DNA of 23,560 nt from Actinomycetes bacterium (GCA_021790075.1 JAJYIN010000007.1:1-23560), one strand, 5' to 3'; counted from the first letter of the stretch, positions 1 to 10,183 are shown. Made by a program: numbers and translations. Notes: generated from the sequence alone by a model not told the origin.

Positions 1-702
1 TCGCGGGTACGGGCGCTGAAAGAGATGAACCCGATGCTGGGCACCCGCGGCTGCCGCCTGGGCATCCAGTGGCCGGAGATCTACGAGATGCAGGTGCGGG
101 CCATCATGCGGGCCGCCGTCGCCATCCAGAAGAAGACCGGCGACGCGCCCCTGGTGGAGATCATGATCCCGCTGGTGGGGTATGCCCAGGAGCTGCGCAT
201 CATGCGCGAGCTGACCGTCAGGACCTGTGACGAGGTGCTGGCCGCGGCCGGGATCAGCCTCGACTACAAGGTCGGCACCATGATCGAGCTGCCGCGGGCG
301 GCGCTGACCGCCGGCCACATCGCCGACTACGCCGACTTCTTCAGCTTCGGCACCAACGATCTTACCCAGACCACCCTGGGATTCTCCCGCGACGACGCCG
401 AAGGCAAGTTCCTCACTTTTTACCTGGACGAGTGCATCGTCAAGAACAATCCTTTCGAGACCATCGACATCAACGGCGTCGGCAGGCTGGTGGACATGGC
501 GGTCCAGGCCAGCCGCGCCAAGAAGCCAGACATCAAGCTGGGCGTCTGCGGCGAGCACGGCGGCGAACCAAATAGTGTCAAGTTCTGCCACCGGGTGGGT
601 CTCACCTACGTGAGCTGCTCCCCCTACCGGGTGCCGCTGGCCCGCCTGGCTGCGGCTCAGGCTGTCCTGGAGGAAAAGGAAATGGTGTTCACGACCGCCT
701 AA
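1..702 (+). CDS. ppdK: Pyruvate, phosphate dikinase, C-terminal part (5' end outside window)
   Basis: This is the PEP/pyruvate-binding C-terminal TIM-barrel domain of pyruvate phosphate dikinase, which interconverts pyruvate + ATP + Pi and PEP + AMP + PPi in the cytosol. The frame is open from base 1, so the gene is cut by the window edge; about 233 of roughly 880 residues are visible. Diagnostic motifs are NPMLGTRGCRLG near the start, the TNDLTQTTLGFSRDD loop, and GVCGEHGGEP near the end, which contains the family's catalytic cysteine. The related PEP synthase and PTS enzyme I share the fold, but the TNDLTQTTLGFSRDDAEG stretch and the CGEHGGEP form fit PPDK best. PPDK is common in anaerobes that save ATP with PPi. 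The stop is followed at once by a repeat-rich spacer, so it is probably not cotranscribed with dgt. Confidence 0.95.
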   Translation, partial: SRVRALKEMNPMLGTRGCRLGIQWPEIYEMQVRAIMRAAVAIQKKTGDAPLVEIMIPLVGYAQELRIMRELTVRTCDEVLAAAGISLDYKVGTMIELPRAALTAGHIADYADFFSFGTNDLTQTTLGFSRDDAEGKFLTFYLDECIVKNNPFETIDINGVGRLVDMAVQASRAKKPDIKLGVCGEHGGEPNSVKFCHRVGLTYVSCSPYRVPLARLAAAQAVLEEKEMVFTTA

Positions 703-850
703 ACTCGGGTGAAACTCGGGGACACCATACTATTTTTTTGCAGGTGTTTTGTCTGCACTGCCCGGAGCTCCGGCGTGAAGCTGCAAATCCGTCCGGACGC
801 ATCATAATTCCGGAGCACCGGCGCGCCGCTTGTCCGTCCGGCGGCGGCGC
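700..850. repeat. REP-like palindrome-rich spacer
   Basis: The 9-mer AAACTCGGG occurs twice, at 701-709 and 712-720; the first copy overlaps the ppdK stop codon. It is followed by GGGGACACCATACT and a run of T (733-739). Further on are the perfect palindrome CCGGAGCTCCGG (762-773), its near copy CCGGAGCACCGG (810-821), and CGTCCGGACG (790-799). From memory, ACTCGGGGACACCATACT-type sequence is common near REP-associated tyrosine transposases, but no transposase gene is present here. The stretch has no convincing ORF. Confidence 0.45.
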
Positions 851-856
851 TATAAT
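829..856 (+). promoter_or_regulatory. Putative promoter of dgt-dnaG-rpoD
   Basis: A perfect TATAAT lies at 851-856 with CTTGTC at 829-834 as a weak -35 (16-base spacer). Transcription would start near 863, giving a leader of about 50 bases before the ATG at 913. The -10 box overlaps the TTG that opens the longer dgt frame, which argues against that longer start. Confidence 0.55.
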
Positions 857-912
857 TGAAAAAACCAGACGGCGGCGGGTCGGCCGGCGCCTCTGACCGC
901 CTAGGCAGGGCC

Positions 913-1929
913 ATGACCACAAAGCCGAAATCTCCTACCGAGCAGTGGGAAGAGGCCAATCTTTCCCCCCGCGCAGTGAGGGCGTCCGCCAGCAGGGGAC
1001 GCACCCTTCCTGAGGAGCCCTGCTCGCTCAGGACCTGCTTCCAGCGCGACAGGGACCGCATCGTCCATAGCAAAAGCTTCCGGCGCCTCAAACACAAGAC
1101 ACAGGTGTTCATCGCGCCCGAAGGCGACCACTACCGCACCCGGCTCACACATACACTGGAAGTCTCTGGCATCTCCCGCACCGCCGCCCGGGCCCTCAGG
1201 CTCAACGAAGACCTGGCGGAAGCGGTCAGCCTCGGCCATGACCTGGGGCACACCCCCTTTGGCCACATCGGCGAGGAGGCGCTCTCTGCATGTCTCGAGC
1301 GCGCCACCGGGCGCAGGTTCGAGCACAACCGCCAGAGCCTCCGGGTGGTCAAATACCTGGAGCGGGACGGCCAGGGCCTCAACCTCTGCGCCGAGGTGGA
1401 GGACGGCATCCTCCGGCATACCGGCGCCGGGCTTCCCGAAACCCTGGAAGGAAGGATCGTCCGCATCGCCGACCGGGTGGCCTACATTAACCACGACATC
1501 GACGACGCCCTGCGGGCCGGCATCATCGCGCCGGAAGAGCTGCCGGGGAAAGAGATCAAACTGCTGGGCCCAACCTGCAGCAGGCGCATCGACACCCTCG
1601 TGCACGACCTGGTCAAGGCCAGCATGGAACAGGATGACATCAGGCAGAGTCCGGCGATGGAAGCAGCGATGAACAGCCTCCGCCGCTTCCTCTTCGACAG
1701 GGTTTACCTGGGATGGGTGGCCGAGCGGGAAGAGCAACGCGTTACCCTGGTGGTGGATAGCCTGTTTGACTATTACCGCGGCCACCCGGAGCTCCTGCCT
1801 GACTGGACCGGCAACGGCGAAACCGAGCTGGAGGTGAAGGTGGCCGACTACATCGCCGGCATGACCGACCAGTTCGCCATCCGCACTTTCAAGGAGCTGT
1901 TCCTTCCCAGCGGCTGGGAGGGCTCCTGA
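913..1929 (+). CDS. dgt: dGTP triphosphohydrolase-like HD-domain protein
   Basis: This is a member of the deoxyguanosinetriphosphate triphosphohydrolase family, which cleaves dNTPs to deoxynucleosides and triphosphate and helps control dNTP pools. The HD-domain metal ligands are visible: H80 in LTHTLEV, the H109-D110 pair in LGHDLGH, and the following HTPFGHIGE. RRLKHKTQVF and DDIDDAL are also typical. At 338 residues it matches the shorter bacterial form (Dgt-like) rather than the roughly 500-residue E. coli Dgt, so exact nucleotide preference is unknown. ATG 913 was chosen because AGGCAGGG lies just upstream and because the alternative TTG at 856 sits inside the likely -10 box. The stop overlaps the dnaG start by one base (TGATG), so dgt, dnaG and rpoD form an operon linking dNTP control with replication priming. 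Confidence 0.93.
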   Translation: MTTKPKSPTEQWEEANLSPRAVRASASRGRTLPEEPCSLRTCFQRDRDRIVHSKSFRRLKHKTQVFIAPEGDHYRTRLTHTLEVSGISRTAARALRLNEDLAEAVSLGHDLGHTPFGHIGEEALSACLERATGRRFEHNRQSLRVVKYLERDGQGLNLCAEVEDGILRHTGAGLPETLEGRIVRIADRVAYINHDIDDALRAGIIAPEELPGKEIKLLGPTCSRRIDTLVHDLVKASMEQDDIRQSPAMEAAMNSLRRFLFDRVYLGWVAEREEQRVTLVVDSLFDYYRGHPELLPDWTGNGETELEVKVADYIAGMTDQFAIRTFKELFLPSGWEGS

Positions 1930-3715
1930 TGGCCCGCATCGCGCCGGCGAGCGTCCAGGCGGTCCTGGACGCCTGCGACATGCTGGAGATCGTCGCACCC
2001 TACACTACCTTGAAAAAGAGCGGCGCCAACTACATGGGCCGCTGCCCGTTCCATGCCGAGAAGACCGGCTCCTTTTCTGTTGACCCGGCGCAAAAACTTT
2101 ATTACTGCTTCGGCTGCGGCGAGGGTGGCAACGCCTTCACCTTCATCGAGAAGAAGGAAGGGCTGGATTTCGCGGACACGGTCAGGCTGCTGGCGGACAA
2201 GTACGCAGTCAGGCTCGAATACGAGGAGAGCTCGCCCCGGCAGGAGGAAAGGCGCCGGCAGCGGGAGCGGTCCTACTCCCTGCTGGACCAGGCGGCCGCT
2301 TATTACTCCCGCTATCTGTGGAAATCATCCGCGGCGGCGCCTGCCCGGGAATACCTGGCCGGCCGCGGTTTCGGCGAGGCGGTCATCAGGGAGTTCCGGC
2401 TGGGCTTCTCGCCAAAAGGGGGCGCCTCGCTTCTCAAGGCGGCGGCCGCCAAGGGCTACGCCGCCTCCGAGCTGGAGGCTGCCGGCCTGATCATTACCCG
2501 CGGCGGGCGCACCTACGACAGGTTCCGGGGGCGCCTCATGTTCCCGTTCACCGACCACCGCGGCCGGGTGCTGGGCTTTGGCGCCCGGGTGCTGGATGAC
2601 AGCCAGCCCAAATATCTGAACTCACCCGAGTCGGAGATCTACCACAAGAGCAACCTGGTTTTCGGCCTCGGCAACGCCCGCCAGGCGATCACCAGGGAAG
2701 ACCGCGTCTACGTCGTGGAAGGCTACACCGACGTGCTGGCCCTCAGCCAGGCCGGCGTTGGCAACGCCGTCGCCTCCATGGGCACCGCGCTCACCGGGCA
2801 GCAGCTCAAGGAGATCGCCAGGTTCACCAAGAACGTTTACCTCTCCTTCGACGCCGACGCCGCCGGGCAGAAGGCGATGCTGCGGGCGCTGGAGCTGGCG
2901 CGCCGGCTCTCCCTGTTGGTGAGGGTGGTGGAGATCCCCGCGGGACAGGATCCGGCGGACATGATGCTGGCCGGCGCCGGCGCCGGCGAATTCGCCGAAC
3001 TTGCCGGAGGCGCCCCGGGGTTGCTAGAATGCCAGGTCCGTGCGACTCTTAACGCCGCCGACCTGAGCGGGGCCGAGGGGCGGATCGAGGCATTTTCAGC
3101 GCTAAAGGAAGTCCTGGCCGAGGCCGCCAACTCGATCGAGCGGGACGAGCAGTTAAGAATAATCGCAGATCGACTCCGTCTTAGCCCTGAAAATATGGCA
3201 TACTTATTACAGTCGATCTCGTCAGGGGGCAAGAAAGAGGGCGGCGAGACCGAACGGCGGGTATTATCTCAAGAGGAGCTCACTGAGAGGAGCTTCCTGA
3301 GCCTGTGTCTGGCATGCCCAGGGGAGGCCAGAAGGTATCTACAGGATATGACCGAAGCCTACTTCACGACCGAGCCAAACCGGTCAGCGTTTAAATGGGT
3401 CAAGGAGAGACTCGAAGGCTGGGAATCCGGGTCTGTCCCTGCTGACGCTCAGATATCCGCAAACACAGCGGCTCATTCCATCTTGCCCGAACTCATCATC
3501 CGCTCCGAGAGCGACCACCTCAACTCCGCGCCTGGAGCGCTTCCCGAACTTTTTTTTCGGCTGACAGAAGCCGAGCTTTCCCGGCGGATCCGGCGCATCA
3601 AGAACAGGCTGGATGACGGAGACGAAGACTCCGAATCCTTCCGCAAGCTATGCCGCCTCGAGAACCGCCGCCGCGAGATCATCGACCTCATTCAATCCGG
3701 AAAGTACGGGATGGC

Positions 3716-3719
<4 letters not shown>
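1929..3719 (+). CDS. dnaG: DNA primase
   Basis: Replicative primase, which makes RNA primers at the fork with DnaB helicase. The N-terminal CHC2 zinc ribbon is intact (C39, H42, C60, C63 in CPFH and CFGC). The TOPRIM core has the catalytic glutamate E264 in VVEGYTDVLAL and the metal-binding acidic pair D308/D310 in SFDADAAG. The remainder, from about residue 370 to 596, is the less conserved helicase-interaction region. The length is normal for the family. The start overlaps the dgt stop and the stop overlaps the rpoD start (ATGA), indicating translational coupling. Around 3150-3260 the otherwise GC-rich gene becomes clearly AT-richer with different codon use, which may reflect a linker region or an internal promoter for rpoD. 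Confidence 0.98.
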
Positions 3720-4810
<1,091 letters not shown>

Positions 4811-4862
4811 GGCCGCAGCGTAGAAGGCCGCTCGCAACGGTGGTGGCACAGGCAGGGTCAGG

Positions 4863-4883
4863 CGTCCTCTTGGGGCGTTTTTT
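4863..4883 (+). terminator. Intrinsic terminator after rpoD
   Basis: The stem CGTCCT/GGGGCG (4863-4868 with 4872-4877, two G-T pairs, 3-base loop) is followed directly by six T (4878-4883). It is short but well placed, 52 bases after the rpoD stop. Confidence 0.55.
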
Positions 4884-4977
4884 GTTGCCCGGTTTTTATT
4901 TCCGGCTGCCGGAGGGGTCCCGGCCGGCAAGAACAGGCGCCGGGAATTTGGCAGCCGGTCTGGCCGGGAATTAAACT

Positions 4978-6357
<1,380 letters not shown>

Positions 6358-6388
6358 GGCTATTGGCCGGCGGGCGGCGCTCTTCAGC

Positions 6389-6418
6389 TTGAAAAGCCTG
6401 CGAGCGCCCCTCTATAAT
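6389..6418 (+). promoter_or_regulatory. Promoter of tRNA-Asn
   Basis: TTGAAA (6389-6394) and TATAAT (6413-6418) are separated by 18 bases. The predicted start, near 6425, lies about 16 bases before the mature tRNA. The -35 box sits inside an inverted repeat (GGCGCTC ... GAGCGCC) that could also form a hairpin at the end of the upstream gene. Confidence 0.75.
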
Positions 6419-6440
6419 TCAACTACCTCCAGTTTTGCTA

Positions 6441-6515
6441 TCCTCGGTAGCTCAATGGTAGAGCAACCGGCTGTTAACCGGTTGGTTGCAGGTTCGAGTC
6501 CTGCCCGAGGAGCCA
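6441..6515 (+). tRNA. tRNA-Asn (GTT)
   Basis: The cloverleaf is complete: acceptor TCCTCGG pairs with CCGAGGA (6505-6511), discriminator G, and CCA is encoded (6513-6515). The anticodon stem ACCGG/CCGGT holds the loop CTGTTAA, giving anticodon GTT for asparagine. The T arm is GCAGG-TTCGAGT-CCTGC. It has its own promoter upstream and is convergent with the cytochrome b5-like gene. Confidence 0.98.
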
Positions 6516-6536
6516 ACCTCCTGGCCTGACGCGCTG

Positions 6537-6773
6537 CTACCCTTCTTCCAGTTCGCCAACGACCGGATAGGAATCAAGCACATCGGTTTCGTGTGGGGCG
6601 TCGGTTATCTCCTGCGAGAGGTCCATTCCGGCCGTGTGTTCCCCCTGGTGATCGCCGTCCTCCCAAAGGGGGCTTTCCGTAACGTCATAGACCTTGCCGT
6701 TGAGGGCAATGTAGACGGGCGGACCCTCACCGCCGCCGCGATGGGAGAGCTCTTCCCTCGTGATCTTTTTCAT
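6537..6773 (-). CDS. Small cytochrome b5-like heme/steroid-binding protein
   Basis: A 78-residue soluble protein made of a single cytochrome b5-like domain. The signature blocks are ALNGKVYDVTES, then W37 and G40, the first likely axial ligand H46 in EHTAGMDL, the second likely ligand H61 in DAPHETD, and SYPVVGEL at the end. The classical HPGG motif is absent; small stand-alone members from anaerobes show the same HxAG form. Whether it binds heme or another ligand cannot be told from sequence. There is no signal peptide or membrane anchor, so it is probably cytosolic. AAAGGAAGG on the minus strand is a good ribosome site before ATG 6773. It stands alone between tRNA-Asn and a divergent zinc-ribbon gene. 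Confidence 0.82.
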   Translation of the reverse strand: MKKITREELSHRGGGEGPPVYIALNGKVYDVTESPLWEDGDHQGEHTAGMDLSQEITDAPHETDVLDSYPVVGELEEG

Positions 6774-6904
6774 TGCAAAAACCTTCCTTTATTCAACCGG
6801 ACATATAGTATTTTCCTGCAATTGCTGTGATTTATAACACCTGAAGCCCTGAGCGGCATCGTTTCTCAGGGATATCCCCGATGCCTAACCGCCGGCGCAA
6901 GCAT

Positions 6905-6910
6905 TATATT
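6905..6910 (+). promoter_or_regulatory. Putative -10 box of a leaderless transcript
   Basis: TATATT lies seven bases before ATG 6918, which places the expected transcription start on or next to the start codon. No Shine-Dalgarno sequence precedes that ATG and no clear -35 is visible. Confidence 0.45.
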
Positions 6911-6917
6911 GAAAATC

Positions 6918-7238
6918 ATGAGCACTATCGATTGCCCATATTGCGGACAGGCAAAAACAGGCGTGGATATCTCTCACTTCACGGGCTGCCGTTTTTGCGG
7001 ATTCAAGTCTGCGCTTGTGCACGACAAGAGGGGCAAGAAGATACTCATCATTGACCGCGAGATGCCTTACCTCAAGCGCCGCCTGGAAGAACTCTCCGAA
7101 CGGTATCCCGATACCGCCGTCATCGTGGACCGGCGGGTGGCGCAGGATCCTCATGACCGGCCGGACCGGCGGCTGCGGCTGGTGCCCGCGCCGGCTGCAG
7201 GCGGCGCGGGTCCCCTGGGGACCGGTAAACCTGCCTAG
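6918..7238 (+). CDS. Zinc-ribbon protein of unknown function
   Basis: A 106-residue protein I cannot assign to a named family. Two cysteine pairs near the N-terminus, CPYC (residues 6-9) and CRFC (about 24-27), are spaced as in a zinc ribbon. They are followed by a short alpha/beta stretch (KKILIIDREMPYLKRRLEEL and AVIVDRRVA). The last 30 residues are rich in Pro, Arg, Gly and Ala and look disordered. ATG 6918 is preferred to the in-frame TTG at 6909 because it lies seven bases after a TATATT box and has no ribosome site, suggesting a leaderless mRNA. Its TAG stop is interleaved with the TAG stop of the convergent flavoprotein gene (a shared CTAG at 7235-7238). Confidence 0.65.
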   Translation: MSTIDCPYCGQAKTGVDISHFTGCRFCGFKSALVHDKRGKKILIIDREMPYLKRRLEELSERYPDTAVIVDRRVAQDPHDRPDRRLRLVPAPAAGGAGPLGTGKPA

Positions 7239-7825
7239 TCCAGCGCCGCCAGCGCCATGCCCGCCTCGTAGGCGGCCTCAAGGTCTTCAGTCCTTTCCAG
7301 AATCTCCCCGATCTCATCGACGCCTCGCACCAGGACGTAGAGATCTTCGCGCGGTTTGGCGTCGATTGCATCAAAAAAGTACTTGAGCGTCAAGAGGGCG
7401 CCTTCGAACAGCCGTTTGCCCCTGGTGCCGCCCACCCCGATGAACACGCCATATCTGCCGGGAGCGCCGGCCCGCCGGGGGAAGGGCTCCCTGAGGACGT
7501 ACTTGAGTGACCAGTAGCACTGTGTTCTGTCGATCATGGCTTTGGCCTGGGAAGGCAGGCCCATGAAGAAGATGGGGGAGGCCAGCAGGATCCGGTCGGC
7601 CCACTCCAGTGCTTCATAGACCGTTTCCATGTCATCGGGAGTGCTGCATTTACCCGTTGCGTAGCAATCGTTGCACTCGCTGCAGCCGGCTATTTCGAGT
7701 TCCCCCAGGGCCAGCTTCCTCATGTCGGCGCCGGCGTCAGCGGCGCCGGCGAGGGCGCGGTCCAGCAGCGTCTCTGTATTGCCGCCGCGCCTGGGGCTGC
7801 CCAGGATACCGAGCACCCGCGTCAA
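7235..7825 (-). CDS. Iron-sulfur flavoprotein / NADPH-dependent FMN reductase family
   Basis: A flavodoxin-like protein of 196 residues. The N-terminus VLGILGSPRRGGNTETLL is the FMN phosphate-binding loop of the FMN-reductase superfamily. The stretch CSECNDCYATGKC gives CX2CX2CX5C, the compact [4Fe-4S] motif of the Isf iron-sulfur flavoproteins of anaerobes, so it probably moves electrons between ferredoxin-like donors and small acceptors. ASPIFFMGLPSQAKAMIDR is also typical. The start is TTG 7825: GGAGG lies eight bases upstream, and the codon overlaps the TGA stop of the nitroreductase gene. A much longer upstream extension of the frame would run through that gene and is not credible. It is the second gene of a two-gene redox operon. 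The electron donor and substrate are unknown. Confidence 0.87.
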   Translation of the reverse strand: MTRVLGILGSPRRGGNTETLLDRALAGAADAGADMRKLALGELEIAGCSECNDCYATGKCSTPDDMETVYEALEWADRILLASPIFFMGLPSQAKAMIDRTQCYWSLKYVLREPFPRRAGAPGRYGVFIGVGGTRGKRLFEGALLTLKYFFDAIDAKPREDLYVLVRGVDEIGEILERTEDLEAAYEAGMALAALD

Positions 7826-8457
7826 ATTTCCAGCCTCCGGACCTTTGTTTCCAGTGGCAGCCGTCCGGGATCGGGCGCGGAGATGGCGGGATAGCCAATG
7901 CAGACCAGCGCGACCAGGTGTTTGCTGGGATCGACACCCAGGAATTGGCGCAGCAGCTGCTGGTTGAAAAGGGTAAACCACAGGCTCCCCAGCCCTAGCG
8001 CCGTCGCCGCCAGCAGTATGTTCTCGATGACCGCGCCGCAGGAATACTTGTAGCTGTCATAGGTTTCCTGGCCCCGCTGCTGGGTCGGCGATACCGGCAG
8101 GCCCACGACGCCGATGATGACCGGGACGTTTTTGAGGAACGCTAGCGAGTACTGCCTTAGCGCCACATCCTCCCCGGATTCCTCGGCCACCCCCTGGGGC
8201 AGGGGCCGCACGTAACTGAACCCGCGCACCTCCACCCGGCCGGTCTTCTTGGCCTGCTCGGAAAGCTCGTAAAGGCGCCGGCGGGACTTCTCGCCGGTCA
8301 CCAGGATGAACTCCCAGGGCTGGCTATTGGCGGGCGAGGGCGCCCAGTGGGCGGCGTCCAGGATGGCGCCGATCTTTTCCGGCTCGACCTCACGGCGCTC
8401 AAAGGTCCGGTGGCTGCGCCTGGTCCTGATGGCTTCAAACAAGTCCATGCTTTCCAT
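7822..8457 (-). CDS. Nitroreductase family protein (FMN-dependent)
   Basis: An FMN-containing nitroreductase-fold oxidoreductase of about 211 residues. The family signature is clear: MDLFEAIRTRRSHRTFERREVEP at the N-terminus, WAPSPANSQPWEF for FMN binding, and GLGSLWFTLF plus FLGVD toward the C-terminus. Such enzymes reduce nitro compounds, quinones or flavins with NAD(P)H; the substrate here is unknown. ATG 8457 (MESMDLF) and ATG 8448 (MDLFEA) are both possible and neither has a strong ribosome site; a TTG at 8499 is less likely. The gene overlaps the following iron-sulfur flavoprotein gene by four bases, so the two are probably cotranscribed and may act together on a small redox substrate. 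Confidence 0.9.
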   Translation of the reverse strand: MESMDLFEAIRTRRSHRTFERREVEPEKIGAILDAAHWAPSPANSQPWEFILVTGEKSRRRLYELSEQAKKTGRVEVRGFSYVRPLPQGVAEESGEDVALRQYSLAFLKNVPVIIGVVGLPVSPTQQRGQETYDSYKYSCGAVIENILLAATALGLGSLWFTLFNQQLLRQFLGVDPSKHLVALVCIGYPAISAPDPGRLPLETKVRRLEI

Positions 8458-8528
8458 TTCATCCGGAGGGACTGATTCGGCCGGCGGCGCCGCGCTCAAG
8501 GAGGCGCAGCGGCCGCAGCGGCTGCCGT

Positions 8529-8558
8529 TATCTAATAACCAAAATGGCCGTGCGTCAA
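8529..8558 (-). promoter_or_regulatory. Weak candidate promoter for the nitroreductase operon
   Basis: On the minus strand TTGACG (8553-8558) precedes TAGATA (8529-8534) with an 18-base spacer. The -35 box is good and the -10 box is poor. It lies 72 bases before the chosen start. Confidence 0.3.
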
Positions 8559-8657
8559 ACTGTGGGGAGGAGCTGCTCCTGCCGATAAAAAAAATAATTT
8601 AACTTTTGCTAAGCTAGGTTAAGAGTCCATTGGTCCATTAGGTGTGAGGGTGCGGGA

Positions 8658-9701
8658 ATGGAAGTGGCAACAAACCGTTTGCTGATCGTCGATGACGAAG
8701 CTGCCGTCCGGGAGGTGCTTCACCGGTTCCTGGAGGGCGCCGGCTATGAATGCCGGGATGCCGTCGACGTCGATGAGGCCCTGGCGGCAATCAACTCCGA
8801 CCATATCCACCTTGTGCTTTCTGACATCATGATGCCGGGCCGTTCCGGCGTGGACCTGCTTCGTGAAGTCCAGAAACAGAAACCGGACACGGCGGTCATC
8901 ATGCTCACCGCCGTGGCGGATACCCAGACCGCCATCGCGTCCATGAAGCTGGGGGCGCTGGACTACATTCTCAAGCCGTTCAATCTGGAAGAAGTACGGT
9001 TCAGCGTGGAGCGCGCGCTGGAGCATCGCAGCCTCGTCCTGGCCAACCGGGAATACCGCGAGCAGCTCGAGCAGAAAGTAAAGGAGCAGACGGCGGCGCT
9101 GAGGGATACCTACCTGGGCGCCATCGAGGCGCTGGCGGAGGCGCTGGAAGCAAAAGACCCGTACACAAAAGGCCATTCGCGCCGGGTCACCGGGATCGCC
9201 GTGGCCATGGCGGAGGGGCTCGGCTGGAGCACTGAAAGAGCCGGCCAGATGCAGCTGGCGGGGCTTGTGCACGATATCGGCAAGATCGGGGTTCCTGAGG
9301 AAATCCTCCACAAGCCCGGCAAGCTGACTTCCGAGGAATTCAAATCCATCGAGGAGCATTCAGTCATCGGTGAGCGGATACTGAAGCCGGTCGTCCGCGA
9401 CGCCGAGGTGCTGTCCATCGTCCGTTATCACCACGAGAGATTCGGCGGCGGCGGCTATCCGGAAGGCATATCTGGCGAGAAGATTCCGCTGGGCGCAAGG
9501 CTACTGGCCGTAGCCGACGCCTTTGACGCGATGACTTCCAACCGGCCCTACCGGCAGGCGCTGTCAACCGATGCCGCCCGGGCAAACCTGCTGGCCAACC
9601 GCGGCAGCCAGTTCGATCCCGATGCGGTGGGACTTTTCCTCAGGGTGGAAGGGAAGATTCCTTTTTGCCCCCTGTCAGCGCACCCGAAAAAGGCCGTCTG
9701 A
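8658..9701 (+). CDS. Response regulator with HD-GYP c-di-GMP phosphodiesterase output
   Basis: A two-domain protein of 347 residues, organised like RpfG. The receiver (about 7-120) has D12/D13, phospho-acceptor D56 in LSDIMMPG, and K in LKPF. A short coiled linker (REQLEQKVKEQTAAL) leads to an HD-GYP domain with H205-D206 in HDIGKIGVPEEIL, H258-H259-E260 in YHHERFGGGGYPEG, and DAFDAMTSNRPYR. HD-GYP proteins hydrolyse cyclic di-GMP to GMP or pGpG; all visible metal ligands are present, so it is probably active. The second position of the usual HHE-x-x-DGxGYP is G instead of D. No sensor kinase or diguanylate cyclase lies nearby. It is transcribed divergently from the nitroreductase operon. The small inverted repeat GGCCGT/ACGGCC at 9692-9706 spans the stop codon. 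Confidence 0.95.
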   Translation: MEVATNRLLIVDDEAAVREVLHRFLEGAGYECRDAVDVDEALAAINSDHIHLVLSDIMMPGRSGVDLLREVQKQKPDTAVIMLTAVADTQTAIASMKLGALDYILKPFNLEEVRFSVERALEHRSLVLANREYREQLEQKVKEQTAALRDTYLGAIEALAEALEAKDPYTKGHSRRVTGIAVAMAEGLGWSTERAGQMQLAGLVHDIGKIGVPEEILHKPGKLTSEEFKSIEEHSVIGERILKPVVRDAEVLSIVRYHHERFGGGGYPEGISGEKIPLGARLLAVADAFDAMTSNRPYRQALSTDAARANLLANRGSQFDPDAVGLFLRVEGKIPFCPLSAHPKKAV

Positions 9702-9792
9702 CGGCCGTCTGAAAAACTTCTACGCAGCCGCCCGGGCTCCTGCCGGCGCCGGTTTATAAAACTGCTCATCAGGGTAGGATCAGAAATAAGTC

Positions 9793-9846
9793 GGGTGATT
9801 CCCTTATTCCGTTTGAGCACTCCCTCCGTTAGTCTGACAAACACCC
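9793..9846 (+). other. Nested inverted repeats in the leader of the small zinc-ribbon gene
   Basis: GTTTG (9811-9815) can pair with CAAAC (9838-9842), and the outer GGGT (9793-9796) with ACCC (9843-9846). A further pair, AATAAG/CTTATT (9785-9790 with 9803-9808), would compete. TATAAA at 9754-9759 could be the -10 box, which would put these elements in a leader of about 120 bases. No known RNA family is recognised. Confidence 0.3.
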
Positions 9847-9883
9847 TTGGGGGCGCAGGTAACTTTTTAGGGAGGAAAGCAAG

Positions 9884-10072
9884 ATGAAGAAGTACGATTG
9901 TGATGTCTGCCAGTCGGCCGGTTCAGTCAACCAGTGGGGCTACTGCGAGATCTGTGGTGAGGAGTTCGAGGAGCCCGGGTCAATGATCGGATTTCCCCAG
10001 GTTGAAGAGATGGCGCCTGAGGTGGCGGTGCCCGCCGGCGCCATTTTCTCGATCGGGCAGGATGCCGCTTAA
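9884..10072 (+). CDS. Very small zinc-ribbon protein of unknown function
   Basis: A 62-residue protein with a strong ribosome site (AGGGAGGAAAG, 9870-9880). The two cysteine pairs CDVC (6-9) and CEIC (21-24) form a rubredoxin- or zinc-ribbon-like knuckle; the rest is acidic and then hydrophobic (AVPAGAIFSIG). No family is recognised. A 180-base spacer with nested inverted repeats precedes it and a strong terminator follows it, so it is a single-gene unit. The spacing resembles a metal-binding ribbon more than rubredoxin, whose aromatic core is not evident. Confidence 0.65.
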   Translation: MKKYDCDVCQSAGSVNQWGYCEICGEEFEEPGSMIGFPQVEEMAPEVAVPAGAIFSIGQDAA

Positions 10073-10115
10073 TCAATCGCCGGCGGCAAGGTCATAAATA
10101 ACATGAATTCCTGGG

Positions 10116-10142
10116 AAACAGGCAGGCTATGCCTGTTTTTTT
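10116..10142 (+). terminator. Intrinsic terminator after the small zinc-ribbon gene
   Basis: AAACAGGCA (10116-10124) pairs with TGCCTGTTT (10130-10138) around the loop GGCTA, and the T run continues to 10142. This is a strong hairpin 44 bases after the stop codon and it isolates the thiamin operon from upstream transcription. Confidence 0.9.
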
Positions 10143-10183
10143 GATTTTTGGGCAAGCGAGTTTTCTGGAAACGCGGCTGGTGA

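Noticed and set aside
901..1998. A 365-codon minus-strand ORF opposite dgt
   Set aside because: It is a shadow of the highly GC-biased dgt gene, low in complexity and without recognisable motifs; the same applies to long antisense frames opposite thi4, thiC and thiD.
7826..7981. Upstream extension of the iron-sulfur flavoprotein frame
   Set aside because: It lies entirely within the nitroreductase gene and adds low-complexity sequence before the conserved FMN loop; TTG 7825 has GGAGG at ideal spacing.
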